Positions 1 through 7,378 of a DNA stretch of 18,021 nucleotides are shown one piece after another. The DNA is from Treponema sp. UBA937 (lineage in GTDB: Bacteria > Spirochaetota > Spirochaetia > Treponematales > Breznakiellaceae). Numbering within the stretch: position 1 is the stretch's first letter; each line of letters starts with the position of its first letter. Position numbers and translations under genes: made by a program. The notes beneath the pieces were generated by a model that saw only the letters and a program-made list of their open reading frames with translations, had not been told where the DNA came from and searched no databases. Where the stretch lies: the NCBI GenBank assembly GCA_002293455.1, contig DBDH01000017.1, positions 1-18,021 of the forward strand, in the 5' to 3' direction.

Positions 1-302
1 GCCTATACGGCGGCGGGTGCGGTCATCCAAAACGTGCAGGGTGATATCATCCTTTACGCGCAATGGGGTCTGATACCTATGTACACCATTGCCTACAACG
101 CCAACGGCGGCACAGGCACAATGGCCAGTGACAGCGTAATACAGGGAGACGACTATAACATCAAAACGAATAGCTTTACCCGCAACAGCTATTTCCTCAC
201 CGGCTGGAATACGGCGGCCAATGGGAGCGGCAATACCTATACATCGGGAGCGGTTATTCAAAACGTGCAGGGGGATATCACCCTCTACGCACAGTGGCAA
301 GC
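1..302 (+). repeat. InlB/Listeria-Bacteroides repeats, ~231-bp period
   Basis: One complete and one 5'-truncated repeat are visible. The block 'AVIQNVQGDI..LYAQW' is encoded near 22-66 and again near 253-297, 231 bp (77 codons) apart, with only a few base differences. The complete unit carries the family hallmarks 'YNANGGTG' and 'FLTGWNT'. More copies probably lie upstream. Near-identity at the DNA level makes copy-number change by recombination plausible. Confidence 0.85.
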
Positions 303-1578
303 GCGTGAATGGACCTTTTTAGTGTATATGGCGGCAGATAATGATCTTGAACCATCTGCCATAGCTGACATTAATGAACTTGAAGCAGTGACAGCCTTTG
401 CCCAAGAAAGTAATGTCTCTGTCTTAGTGATTCTTGACAGAGCTGCAGGATATGATGCAAGTAATGGAGATTGGACAGATACTCGTTTTTTTGAAATTAC
501 TAGAGACCCCGCAGGATTTAATACGACAATCGTTTCAAAACAACTCAATTGCTCAGAACTTGGATTATCAACCGAAACTCGAACCGAACTAGATATGGCA
601 GATCCGATAGTCTTATCACAGTCAATCGCGTTTGTAAAAAGAGTCTACACCGCAAAAAATTACGGTCTTATAATATGGGGACATGGTACAGGTTGGAGAG
701 GGGAAGGACAAAATAATCAAACACTGCTCAATCCGCCATTAAAAGCAGTTGCTTTTGATGATAATGCAGGAAGTTATATGACCATGCCTTCACTCGACAG
801 TGCCGTTTCCGGAAAGGGTTTATCACTCATCGGTTTTGATACTTGTTTCGGAGCACTTATCGAAGTATGTTATCAAATCAGAGATGATGCGGAATGGTTT
901 ATCGGCTCAGAAGGAGTAACGCCGGCATCCGGTTGGGATTACACAGCCTTGTTTACAGCGTTCCTCAAGAGATCATCCCCGACTGCATCAGATTTTTGTG
1001 ATGATGTTATTGAACAGTTCAAAAATCAATACATCGGAACAAATGGATCAACCATATCAAAAATAGATCTAGCAAATATGGATAATCTTTTTGAAACAAT
1101 GGAATCATTTTCGGAGGAATTGGCAAATAGCATAACCAGTCGTTCAACACAGGAATTTATCCTCAATAAGATACTGCAGACCATGGATATTTTTCACTAT
1201 GCTTCTTTTCCGTCAGATATGTATGTTGATATATACAGCTTTGCCGAAACTATTATTGCCAATCGCAACAGCATTACATCCAATTCTTCTCAACGAAATG
1301 CCATACTTAGTAAAGGAACTGCACTACAAACCACATTAAATAACACAGTAACATCCACATGGTCAAAAAAGTACGAAACAACCAGAAGACAAATGGGAAT
1401 CCATGTTATCCCGCTTACATCAATTTCGGTCCCTGCAACATCGCATGGAACAGCGTATTTCAAAACAGGTTCGGGAATAGACAAAAGTGCCTTTGTAGAA
1501 GATTCGATCCATTGGGTACCAAATCTCACACCCAAGACTGACAGCTTCCTAGATAAACTTTTTTACTGGACCTATTAA
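1..1578 (+). CDS. Clostripain-like (C11) cysteine peptidase with N-terminal InlB-type repeats, 5' partial
   Basis: The reading frame is open from base 1, so the gene starts outside the window and the GTG at 34 is not a real start. The first ~100 codons are Listeria/Bacteroides (InlB B-type) repeats ending in 'LYAQW', a module usual in secreted or surface-anchored proteins. From about base 307 a peptidase C11 domain begins with 'WTFLVYMAADNDLE'. It carries 'LIIWGHGTGW', whose His codon is at 682-684, and 'SLIGFDTCFGALIEV', whose Cys codon is at 844-846. These match the His/Cys dyad of the clostripain/gingipain clan. The protein ends 'YWTY' with no C-terminal anchor or sorting signal, so the export signal must be in the missing N-terminus. 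Substrate unknown; in this family cleavage is after basic residues (clostripain: Arg), but specificity cannot be read here. Family call is firm, physiological role is inference. Confidence 0.88.
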   Translation, partial: AYTAAGAVIQNVQGDIILYAQWGLIPMYTIAYNANGGTGTMASDSVIQGDDYNIKTNSFTRNSYFLTGWNTAANGSGNTYTSGAVIQNVQGDITLYAQWQAREWTFLVYMAADNDLEPSAIADINELEAVTAFAQESNVSVLVILDRAAGYDASNGDWTDTRFFEITRDPAGFNTTIVSKQLNCSELGLSTETRTELDMADPIVLSQSIAFVKRVYTAKNYGLIIWGHGTGWRGEGQNNQTLLNPPLKAVAFDDNAGSYMTMPSLDSAVSGKGLSLIGFDTCFGALIEVCYQIRDDAEWFIGSEGVTPASGWDYTALFTAFLKRSSPTASDFCDDVIEQFKNQYIGTNGSTISKIDLANMDNLFETMESFSEELANSITSRSTQEFILNKILQTMDIFHYASFPSDMYVDIYSFAETIIANRNSITSNSSQRNAILSKGTALQTTLNNTVTSTWSKKYETTRRQMGIHVIPLTSISVPATSHGTAYFKTGSGIDKSAFVEDSIHWVPNLTPKTDSFLDKLFYWTY

Positions 1579-1584
1579 AATGAA

Positions 1585-1611
1585 AGGTGAAGTTTTTTCC
1601 CCACTTCACCT
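1585..1611. terminator. Possible stem-loop after the clostripain gene
   Basis: A perfect 9-bp inverted repeat (AGGTGAAGT at 1585-1593, ACTTCACCT at 1603-1611) with a 9-base loop lies 7 bases after the stop codon. There is no clear T-run after it on the plus strand, so termination by this stem is plausible but not secure. Confidence 0.4.
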
Positions 1612-1700
1612 GATCATTAAAAATGAAACAGCGGGTAGTCATATATCGACGTTTAGGCGAGCGTATTACATAAAGAGCTACACTTCCGAGGAGAGAAAGT

Positions 1701-2102
1701 ATGGCGATTAGAAAAGAATTACTGGATGAGTTACTGAAAGACTGCAAAAATCCAGAAATCGATATGGAGAGTTCGAGCCCAAAGTAATCCCCAAACACCG
1801 GCAAGAATGGCGCGGGTTTGACGACAAAATCCTGTCGATGTACGGACTAAGACTATCAAGAAAAGCGATACAAGAAAACATCAAAGATATATACGGAGTA
1901 GAATATCTCGCCAGAATTGGTAAGTCGAGCCACGGATGAAGTAAAACGGCTTGTAGAGGAATGGCGGTCCGCACCGCCCACTTGAATCATTTTACTCATA
2001 AGAGTCAACATTCGAGATGAAGATCATGTAAGCAAAAAAGCCGTGTATATTTGGCTTTAGCGATTCGTTTAGATAGTCAAAAAGATATCTTAGGCATGTT
2101 GT
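1701..2102 (+). pseudogene. Degenerate IS256-family (mutator-type) transposase remnant
   Basis: Collinear pieces of an IS256-family transposase are recognisable but lie in different frames with stops between them. They are 'MAIRKELLDELLKDCKNPE' from 1701, 'FEPKVIPKHRQEW' then 'GFDDKILSMYGLRLSRKAIQ' from 1772, and 'LVSRATDEVKRLVEEW' ending at the TGA at 1983-1985. These are followed by 'VNIRDEDHVSKKAVY' and 'LALAIRLDSQKDILGML' up to about 2102. The order matches the N-terminal third of the family. Roughly 40-60 residues are missing between the first two pieces, and the catalytic C-terminal part is absent. The element is dead. Ends and terminal inverted repeats could not be placed by eye; 1612-1700 may contain its left end. 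Confidence 0.8.
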
Positions 2103-2178
2103 AAATAATCATAGAGAATGGCAAATCCCAGTCAAGCCCCGGAAGCATCATCACTCCATACCCAACAAGGAAATAGGC

Positions 2179-2710
2179 ATGAACAAACATAACACGATTC
2201 TGGGACAAATGCTAGAGTTGATATCGAGATCTCGTTTTGAGAAACTGGTAAAAGAACATCAAACAGAACACGGAGCGAAAGGCTTAAAAAGTTAGATGCA
2301 TTTCGTCACGATGCTCTTGGCTCAGATTTCGGGACAACATGGATTGAGGAGCATTGAGCAAACGATGAATCATCAACAAAACAGTTGGTATCATCTTGGG
2401 ATTCCGAATGCAGAACGAAGCGTAAAACGCTCAACGTTATCGTATGCAAACGCGCATCGAAGTGCCGATATGTACAAAGCCCTATTTGAAAGTCTCGTTA
2501 CGGAAGCACAGGTGAAATGCCGGAACTCGTCTTTGTCGTTTACTCAGTCAATATCCGTGATGAAAACAATGCTGTTCCATCGCGTTTCACTCTTTGAGTT
2601 GTTAGGTAGTACTACTCATCCCAGACCGAAACCTAAACCGATCATGCAGTTTTCTTTTTGTCGAAGGCTTGGTTCTGATATAAACCTTATTGTAACTTTT
2701 TATAGCAAGC
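2179..2710 (+). pseudogene. Degenerate IS4-family (DUF4372) transposase remnant with in-frame amber
   Basis: The frame opens at ATG 2179 with 'MNKHNTILGQMLELISRSRF', the usual N-terminus of DUF4372-type IS4-family transposases. It runs to a TAG at 2293-2295 after 'GAKGLKS', then continues in the same frame as 'MHFVTMLLAQISGQHGLRSI', 'SVKRSTLSYANAHRSADMYK' and 'ALFESLVTEAQ'. The TAG stands where relatives usually have a Trp (TGG to TAG is one base). After about 2540 the family resemblance fades and the catalytic DDE region is absent. The frame ends at 2721, 11 bp into the 3' end of the convergent GH1 gene. It is a broken, non-autonomous remnant, and the downstream segment should not be taken as a 141-residue gene. 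Confidence 0.8.
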
Positions 2711-4078
2711 TCATGTTATAGCAAATCCGTTCTGATTACACACATCCGCCGCAAAATGTCCCGAATCCTTGATGATCCTGCGCAGATTATGTTCGTAATC
2801 GATATACACAAGTCCAAAGCGTTTGCTGAAACCGAAAGCCCATTCAAAGTTATCGCAGAAAGACCAGGTAAAAAATCCCCGCGCGTCGGCGCCTTCCTGT
2901 ATTGCCTGCCAGACAGCGGCAAAATGGCGGCGGAGGTATTCTACCCGCAAAGGATCGTGTACACAGCCGTCATCGCTTATCATTTCATGAGGACAAGTGG
3001 TACCGTTTTCGGTGATATATATGGGGATGTTCCCGTACTCTTCCTTCATTCTGATCAGCGTATGATAGAGACCTTCGGGGTAAATTTCCCACTCCTCAAA
3101 TTCGGCACGAAGAATATGAGTCCGGTACACCTGCTTTGCCTTAATATGATTATCATTGGGATCATACACGACAAGACGTCTCGTATAGTAATTGATTCCC
3201 ATAAAATCGGCGGGAGCGGCTATTAGATCAAAATCACCCGCCTTGATCTCAGGCATCGCTTCTCCGTACCATTTCACCATCTCATCAGGGTATTCCCTTC
3301 CAAAAAGCGGATCCAGGAACCAGCGGTTAAAAGCAAGATCCCACCGGCGGGCAGCGTCGGCATCTTCCTGCTTATGGGAAGCGCTCTCGACCCAGGCAAG
3401 ATTATTTACAATGCCGGCTTTTGCGCCGGGAATATTTTCTCTGATTATGGGCATACTCTTTCCATGCGCCACAAGAATATTATGAGCAACAGCGAGAGTC
3501 TTCCGTATATCTTTCTCACCTGGAGCGTGAACGCCGGAAAAGTGGCCGCAGAAAGAAAACACCCAAGGTTCATTAAAAGTCATCCAATTTTTTACCCTGT
3601 CGCCCAAGCGGCGGGTTGCGATATCGGTATAATCGCAAAAAGCATCGATGGTTTCCCTTGAGGCAAAACCGCCTTCGCGCTGGAGAGCGGCAGGCAAGTC
3701 CCAGTGAAACAGAGTAACCCAAGGTGTTATATCATACTCAAGTAATGCATCGATGAGCCTGTCGTAAAAATCAAGTCCCTGAATATTTAGCCCAGCGCTT
3801 TTTGTACCGCCGGGAAGTATCCGAGGCCATGAAAGCGAAAGCCGATAATGTTTCATCCCCATCATCGACATGAGCCGGATATCTTCTTCATACCGGTGAT
3901 AGTGATCGCAGGCTGTATCGCCCGTGCTGCCGTCTTCAATGTTACCCGGAATATGGGAAAATTCATCCCAGATACTTTTCCCTTTTCCGTCAGTATCCGC
4001 CGCACCTTCAATCTGATAGGACGCGGCTGCCGTACCCCAGACAAAATCCTTGGGGAATGTAATATGTTCGTTGTACAT
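2711..4078 (-). CDS. Family 1 glycoside hydrolase (beta-glucosidase)
   Basis: A cytoplasmic GH1 enzyme of 455 residues, the normal family length, with no signal peptide. It hydrolyses beta-glucosides, or related beta-galactosides or phospho-beta-glycosides, by a retaining mechanism. Visible hallmarks are 'FVWGTAAASYQIEGA' at residues 12-26, 'WMTFNEPW' with acid/base Glu170, 'IYITENGT' with nucleophile Glu357, and 'FTWSFCDNFEWAFGF' near 403-417. Glu412 in the last motif is the position that binds the sugar 4- and 6-hydroxyls in non-phospho enzymes. Together with an ABC transporter (not a PTS) upstream, this favours unphosphorylated substrates. The start lies 3 bp after the stop of the upstream permease, so it is the last gene of the transporter operon. 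The exact substrate is unknown. Its 3' end abuts the IS4-type remnant. Confidence 0.93.
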   Translation of the reverse strand: MYNEHITFPKDFVWGTAAASYQIEGAADTDGKGKSIWDEFSHIPGNIEDGSTGDTACDHYHRYEEDIRLMSMMGMKHYRLSLSWPRILPGGTKSAGLNIQGLDFYDRLIDALLEYDITPWVTLFHWDLPAALQREGGFASRETIDAFCDYTDIATRRLGDRVKNWMTFNEPWVFSFCGHFSGVHAPGEKDIRKTLAVAHNILVAHGKSMPIIRENIPGAKAGIVNNLAWVESASHKQEDADAARRWDLAFNRWFLDPLFGREYPDEMVKWYGEAMPEIKAGDFDLIAAPADFMGINYYTRRLVVYDPNDNHIKAKQVYRTHILRAEFEEWEIYPEGLYHTLIRMKEEYGNIPIYITENGTTCPHEMISDDGCVHDPLRVEYLRRHFAAVWQAIQEGADARGFFTWSFCDNFEWAFGFSKRFGLVYIDYEHNLRRIIKDSGHFAADVCNQNGFAIT

Positions 4079-4081
4079 AAC

Positions 4082-4939
4082 CTAACCTTTAACAGCGCCT
4101 GCCGTAACACCGGCAAGAATCCACTTATTGAAAACAAAATATAAAACGAGCGGCGGCAGCGCCACCAAAGCCATGCAGGCAAACTGCACCGCGTAATCGG
4201 ACGAATACTGTCCGGTAAACCGGATGATAGAAAACGGCAATGTTCTTTTCACTTCCGAAGAAAGATAAGTATTTGCCATAAGGAATTCGTTCCAATGGCT
4301 AAGAAAGGTCTGCACTCCCACCGTGGCAAATCCGGTCATTGCCATAGGCGCAATGATCTTAGGCAGTATAATATGATACCCAGCCCCATCAATAAACGCC
4401 GACTCTTCCATGGATTTCGGAATGCCCGCCAGAAGACCGCTGAATACTATCGTATTGAACGACATAGTAAAGGCCATATAGGAAATGATCAATCCTAGAT
4501 GAGTATCAATAAGATGAAAAATCCGGTACCAAAGAAAATTCGGCAGAAGCGTCGTATGAATCGGAATTGTCATCCCGATAACAACAATCAGCCACACGAA
4601 CTTTTTCAGCTTCCACTCCATCCTTGTACAAGCATAAGCCAGGCAAAACGGCAGAATCGTTCCAAGCATTACCGAAGGAATCACGATTTTCAGCGTATTT
4701 AAAAGGTACGGCAAAATCTTTCCGTCAACGAAAGCCTTGCGATAATTTGCCCATTGAGGATCCTTGGGAAAAGAAAGCAGCTCCGGACCGAAAAGATCCC
4801 CCGACTTTTTTATTGAATAACTGAATACCCAAATAAGAGGGAATATTTGCGCGATCACAAGAAGCCCCAGAAAAACAACAAGAACTTCTTTTAGGACAGC
4901 CTTCGATGTTAAAGGCCTAAGAGTATTTCTGTCTGCCAT
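4082..4939 (-). CDS. Carbohydrate ABC transporter permease, MalG/CUT1 type
   Basis: Inner-membrane permease of 285 residues. The first transmembrane segment ('VVFLGLLVIAQIFPLIWVFS', residues 22-41) is followed by about five more. The conserved cytoplasmic EAA loop that docks on the ATPase is seen as 'EESAFIDGAGYHIILPKI', ending with the expected LP. It pairs with the MalF-type permease just upstream (12-bp gap) to form the membrane pore of a CUT1 sugar importer. A strong ribosome site (GGAGG) precedes the ATG at 4939. The GH1 gene follows after 3 bp, so translational coupling is likely. No ATPase gene is in the operon, so a shared MsmX/UgpC-like ATPase encoded elsewhere is inferred. Confidence 0.92.
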   Translation of the reverse strand: MADRNTLRPLTSKAVLKEVLVVFLGLLVIAQIFPLIWVFSYSIKKSGDLFGPELLSFPKDPQWANYRKAFVDGKILPYLLNTLKIVIPSVMLGTILPFCLAYACTRMEWKLKKFVWLIVVIGMTIPIHTTLLPNFLWYRIFHLIDTHLGLIISYMAFTMSFNTIVFSGLLAGIPKSMEESAFIDGAGYHIILPKIIAPMAMTGFATVGVQTFLSHWNEFLMANTYLSSEVKRTLPFSIIRFTGQYSSDYAVQFACMALVALPPLVLYFVFNKWILAGVTAGAVKG

Positions 4940-4951
4940 ATACTTCCCTCC

Positions 4952-5836
4952 TTATATCTGATCTACGGCTTTTTTGAACGCCCGCTGAATCAGCAGAGTC
5001 AATAGTACGGCGATTAAAACAAACAATACCGAGATTGCGTTTCCGTAGCCGTATTCGCCGTATTTAAATGCCCGTTGGTAAAGGTAGAGCGCGATAAACT
5101 GCGTTGTACTCCCCGGCCCTCCTTCCGTTGAAAGATATATCATCTCCATTTGTTTGAGGGAAGATATAACATCGATAATAATGATTGATTGAATAATCGG
5201 CATCATGTACGGCAGGATAACTTTCCAATAAAGCTGCGCCTTATTCGCGCCGTCAACCGTAGCGGCTTCCTCAAGCTCCCTGGGAACCGTCATGAGCCCG
5301 CCGTAAAAAAAGAGGAGCGCCCATCCGAAACCCTGCCAGATCATGATCCAGATCACCGCCCAGATAGCGGTATTTGGATCCCCAAGCCACGCGCGGGTAA
5401 GGCTTTCCAGTCCCAGTCCGCTCAAAATTTTATTCAGCATCCCGTAGGTAGGATGAAAAATATTTACCCACAGTCTGGTAACAACTACAAGGCTGAGGGT
5501 TGCGGGAATAAAAAAGATGGTACGAAGAATCCGGGATACGCCTTCCCTCTGTCTAGTCAGCAAGGAAGCAATAATAAAGGCAAATACATTCTGAATAAAA
5601 ACCGTTACCAGAATCAGCAGAAGGACATTCCAAAGCGACCGCCAAAATACTCCATCCTGAATAAGACGGACATAGTTATCGATGCCGAGAAACTTCATTT
5701 TGCCGAACCCAGCCCAACTCACAAAACTCAGCCCGACGCTGATAACAAGAGGAATCGCTATGGCGAAAAGCATGACGCATATACCCGGCAGAACAAGCAC
5801 CGCCGTCACTTTTTTGCTATTGAATAAACTACTCAT
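4952..5836 (-). CDS. Carbohydrate ABC transporter permease, MalF/CUT1 type
   Basis: Inner-membrane permease of 294 residues from the chosen start at 5836 ('MSSLFNSKKVTAVLVLPG'). The frame stays open to an ATG at 5890, but that start would lie inside a hairpin and has no ribosome site, while GGGAGT sits at good distance before 5836. Six or so membrane segments are visible. The EAA loop reads 'EEAATVDGANKAQLYWKVIL' and continues with P. It forms a heterodimer with the MalG-type partner encoded 12 bp downstream. The 126-bp gap from the binding-protein gene holds two strong stem-loops, which probably lower permease expression relative to the binding protein. Confidence 0.92.
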   Translation of the reverse strand: MSSLFNSKKVTAVLVLPGICVMLFAIAIPLVISVGLSFVSWAGFGKMKFLGIDNYVRLIQDGVFWRSLWNVLLLILVTVFIQNVFAFIIASLLTRQREGVSRILRTIFFIPATLSLVVVTRLWVNIFHPTYGMLNKILSGLGLESLTRAWLGDPNTAIWAVIWIMIWQGFGWALLFFYGGLMTVPRELEEAATVDGANKAQLYWKVILPYMMPIIQSIIIIDVISSLKQMEMIYLSTEGGPGSTTQFIALYLYQRAFKYGEYGYGNAISVLFVLIAVLLTLLIQRAFKKAVDQI

Positions 5837-5861
5837 AATGACTCCCGATGAAGCAAATTGA

Positions 5862-5895
5862 GCCGATTGCAAAAGATGTTCCTTCTGCAATCGGC
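5862..5895 (-). promoter_or_regulatory. Intercistronic stem-loop (promoter-distal of two)
   Basis: Arms at 5862-5875 and 5882-5895 pair over 14 positions around a 6-base loop. In the minus-strand RNA the single irregular position is a G-U pair. The stem ends about 25 bases before the permease start codon. No U-run follows, so it looks more like an mRNA-stability or attenuation element than a full terminator. Confidence 0.75.
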
Positions 5896-5899
5896 CTTT

Positions 5900-5943
5900 G
5901 CGGATGTAATTTCAAAATCTTTTTCAGTTGAAATTATATCCGC
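5900..5943 (-). promoter_or_regulatory. Intercistronic stem-loop (promoter-proximal of two)
   Basis: Arms at 5900-5915 and 5928-5943 are 16 bases long and complementary except for one position (G5906 against T5937), with a 12-base loop. It begins about 19 bases after the stop codon of the binding-protein gene. It is only 4 bases from the next stem-loop, so the pair forms a tandem. Position and strength fit the 3'-end-protecting stems known between malE and malF in enteric bacteria. That function is inferred by analogy. Confidence 0.75.
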
Positions 5944-5962
5944 TTAAAGAGAGACAAACTGT

Positions 5963-7243
5963 TTAGTTCGCCGCGTTCCAGGCCCGCGCGGCAGAAGCAT
6001 CAAGCCGCTCGCAAAAATCACTCGGTGTAATCATGAGGGCGCAAAGCTGGCGGATAAGTTCCTGATGATCTTCTTTGAAGACACTGTCCGAACGGTCCAA
6101 ACCGGGAGTACCTCCTGTGGTCCGCGCGTCTGCCGCAATCTGGAGCAGTTTCATGCTGACAAGCGTATCAGAAGCAAGAGGAGTAACCGTCTGCGCGGGG
6201 AAGCAAGCCTGAATTTCCCAGGCATAATCCGCGAAGCGTTCGGCGAAGAACTTGATGTAATCATAAGCCAAATCTTTGTTTGCGCCGGTGCTGATGATGA
6301 AATTTCCGCCGTACCAGGCAAGCACATCGTTTACATCAGCTTTTCCGCCTGCTATGAGCGGGAACTTGATAACATCAAGATTGCTGCGGAAATTTTCCGA
6401 GAAGTTGGTATCGGTAGCCATGGACATTTCCCATGAACCCATGATGTACATTGCGGCGCGTTCCTGCCCGAACATGTTGCGCGCGTCACCGTAATCGGAA
6501 GTGGAAAGGTTTTCCTGGAACACACCCGCGCGGACAAGGTTCTGGAAATATTCGGCAGCCTGCACAAAGTCGGGGTCGGTGTATCTTGCGGTCCTTTTGA
6601 GGGCTTTATCAACACGGGTAAAATCACCGTTAATCCGCTGGGCGATGCAGTCAAATGTCTCAGCCAGAGGCCATCCTTCCCTTCCGTTCGTAACTACAGG
6701 CGTAACACCGATAGCACGGAACGCCGGAACGGAAGCAATAATGTCTTCCCAGGTTTCGGGAATGGCTACGCCGGCTTTTTGAAAGAGGCTTTTGTTGATG
6801 AAAACAACCCACATATCAGCCGAAGCGGGGATTCCGTAAAGGACACCGTTAAACTCGCTGCTTTCAAGCGCGCCGGGCATATAGCCGAAAGAAGCGAAAT
6901 CGGCCTTGTTCATGGGCGCAAGCATTCCCGCGTCGATGAGAGGTTCCATCATGGCAGGAAAAGTCCAGTACTTCATAACATCAGGAAGCTGATTCGCGGT
7001 AGCATAGATTTTCACTTTTTCCTGCCAAGGCTGATCCTGATAGCTTTCGGTAGTAATCTCGACACCGGGATGGGCCGCAAGAAATTCTGCATTGATCCTT
7101 TCAAAAACAGCGCCGTATCCGTTATTCCGATCAGGAATGTTATCTCCCATTCTCAAAACAATCGAACGGTCTCTATTCCCTCCGGCGAAAACAGAACCAA
7201 ATACAAGAACTGTAAGCAGAATAAGTATACCAATTCTTTTCAT
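5963..7243 (-). CDS. Extracellular carbohydrate-binding protein of a CUT1 ABC transporter
   Basis: A 426-residue family 1 solute-binding protein. The N-terminus 'MKRIGILILLTVLVFGSVFA' is a signal peptide with a likely signal peptidase I site after VFA. No lipobox Cys is present, so it should be a soluble periplasmic protein rather than a lipoprotein. Family features are the early segment with 'FLAAHPGVEI', 'LPDVM', 'GVLYGIPAS', 'FINKSLFQKAGV', 'PETWED' and the late 'FGQERAAMYIMGSW'. It delivers sugar to the two permeases encoded next. The start at 7243 is supported by a strong GGAGG. A promoter lies upstream, and the two-component regulator encoded immediately before is its likely activator. 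The ligand is unknown; the GH1 neighbour suggests a beta-linked gluco-oligosaccharide. Confidence 0.92.
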   Translation of the reverse strand: MKRIGILILLTVLVFGSVFAGGNRDRSIVLRMGDNIPDRNNGYGAVFERINAEFLAAHPGVEITTESYQDQPWQEKVKIYATANQLPDVMKYWTFPAMMEPLIDAGMLAPMNKADFASFGYMPGALESSEFNGVLYGIPASADMWVVFINKSLFQKAGVAIPETWEDIIASVPAFRAIGVTPVVTNGREGWPLAETFDCIAQRINGDFTRVDKALKRTARYTDPDFVQAAEYFQNLVRAGVFQENLSTSDYGDARNMFGQERAAMYIMGSWEMSMATDTNFSENFRSNLDVIKFPLIAGGKADVNDVLAWYGGNFIISTGANKDLAYDYIKFFAERFADYAWEIQACFPAQTVTPLASDTLVSMKLLQIAADARTTGGTPGLDRSDSVFKEDHQELIRQLCALMITPSDFCERLDASAARAWNAAN

Positions 7244-7275
7244 AATTTTTCCTCCTAAATATGGATGCTTAATTC

Positions 7276-7305
7276 AGTATAAAACCGGAAAAAAGGAATT
7301 GTACA
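7276..7305 (-). promoter_or_regulatory. Candidate promoter for the binding-protein/permease/GH1 operon
   Basis: Read on the minus strand: -35 TGTACA (7305-7300), an 18-base spacer, -10 TATACT (7281-7276). The -10 is near consensus and the -35 is weak (4 of 6), as expected of an activator-dependent promoter. It lies 33 bp before the start codon, in the 135-bp gap after the response regulator gene. Confidence 0.55.
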
Positions 7306-7378
7306 TGACCGCTATTACGAAATTTTGACGTTTCATTAGATTAAAATGAAAAGATAAAGAAAATGCTTTACCATCTCC

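Noticed and set aside
1..302. CRISPR-like direct repeats
   Set aside because: The repeats are in-frame protein repeats with a 231-bp period, not short repeats with unique spacers.
2293..2295. In-frame TAG as a recoded (pyrrolysine-like) codon
   Set aside because: The surrounding frame is a truncated transposase with no catalytic region, and TGG to TAG decay is the simpler reading. No recoding machinery is visible.
5189..5827. Long plus-strand open frame (212 residues) opposite the MalF-type permease
   Set aside because: It lies wholly antisense to a gene with clear EAA-loop and membrane features, and its translation is rich in Asn, Lys, Arg and Pro with no domain pattern. It is a shadow frame.
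7331..7351. Terminator after the response regulator gene (TTTCATT/AATGAAA)
   Set aside because: The stem is AT-only apart from one pair and has no T-run after it on the minus strand, so it is not convincing.
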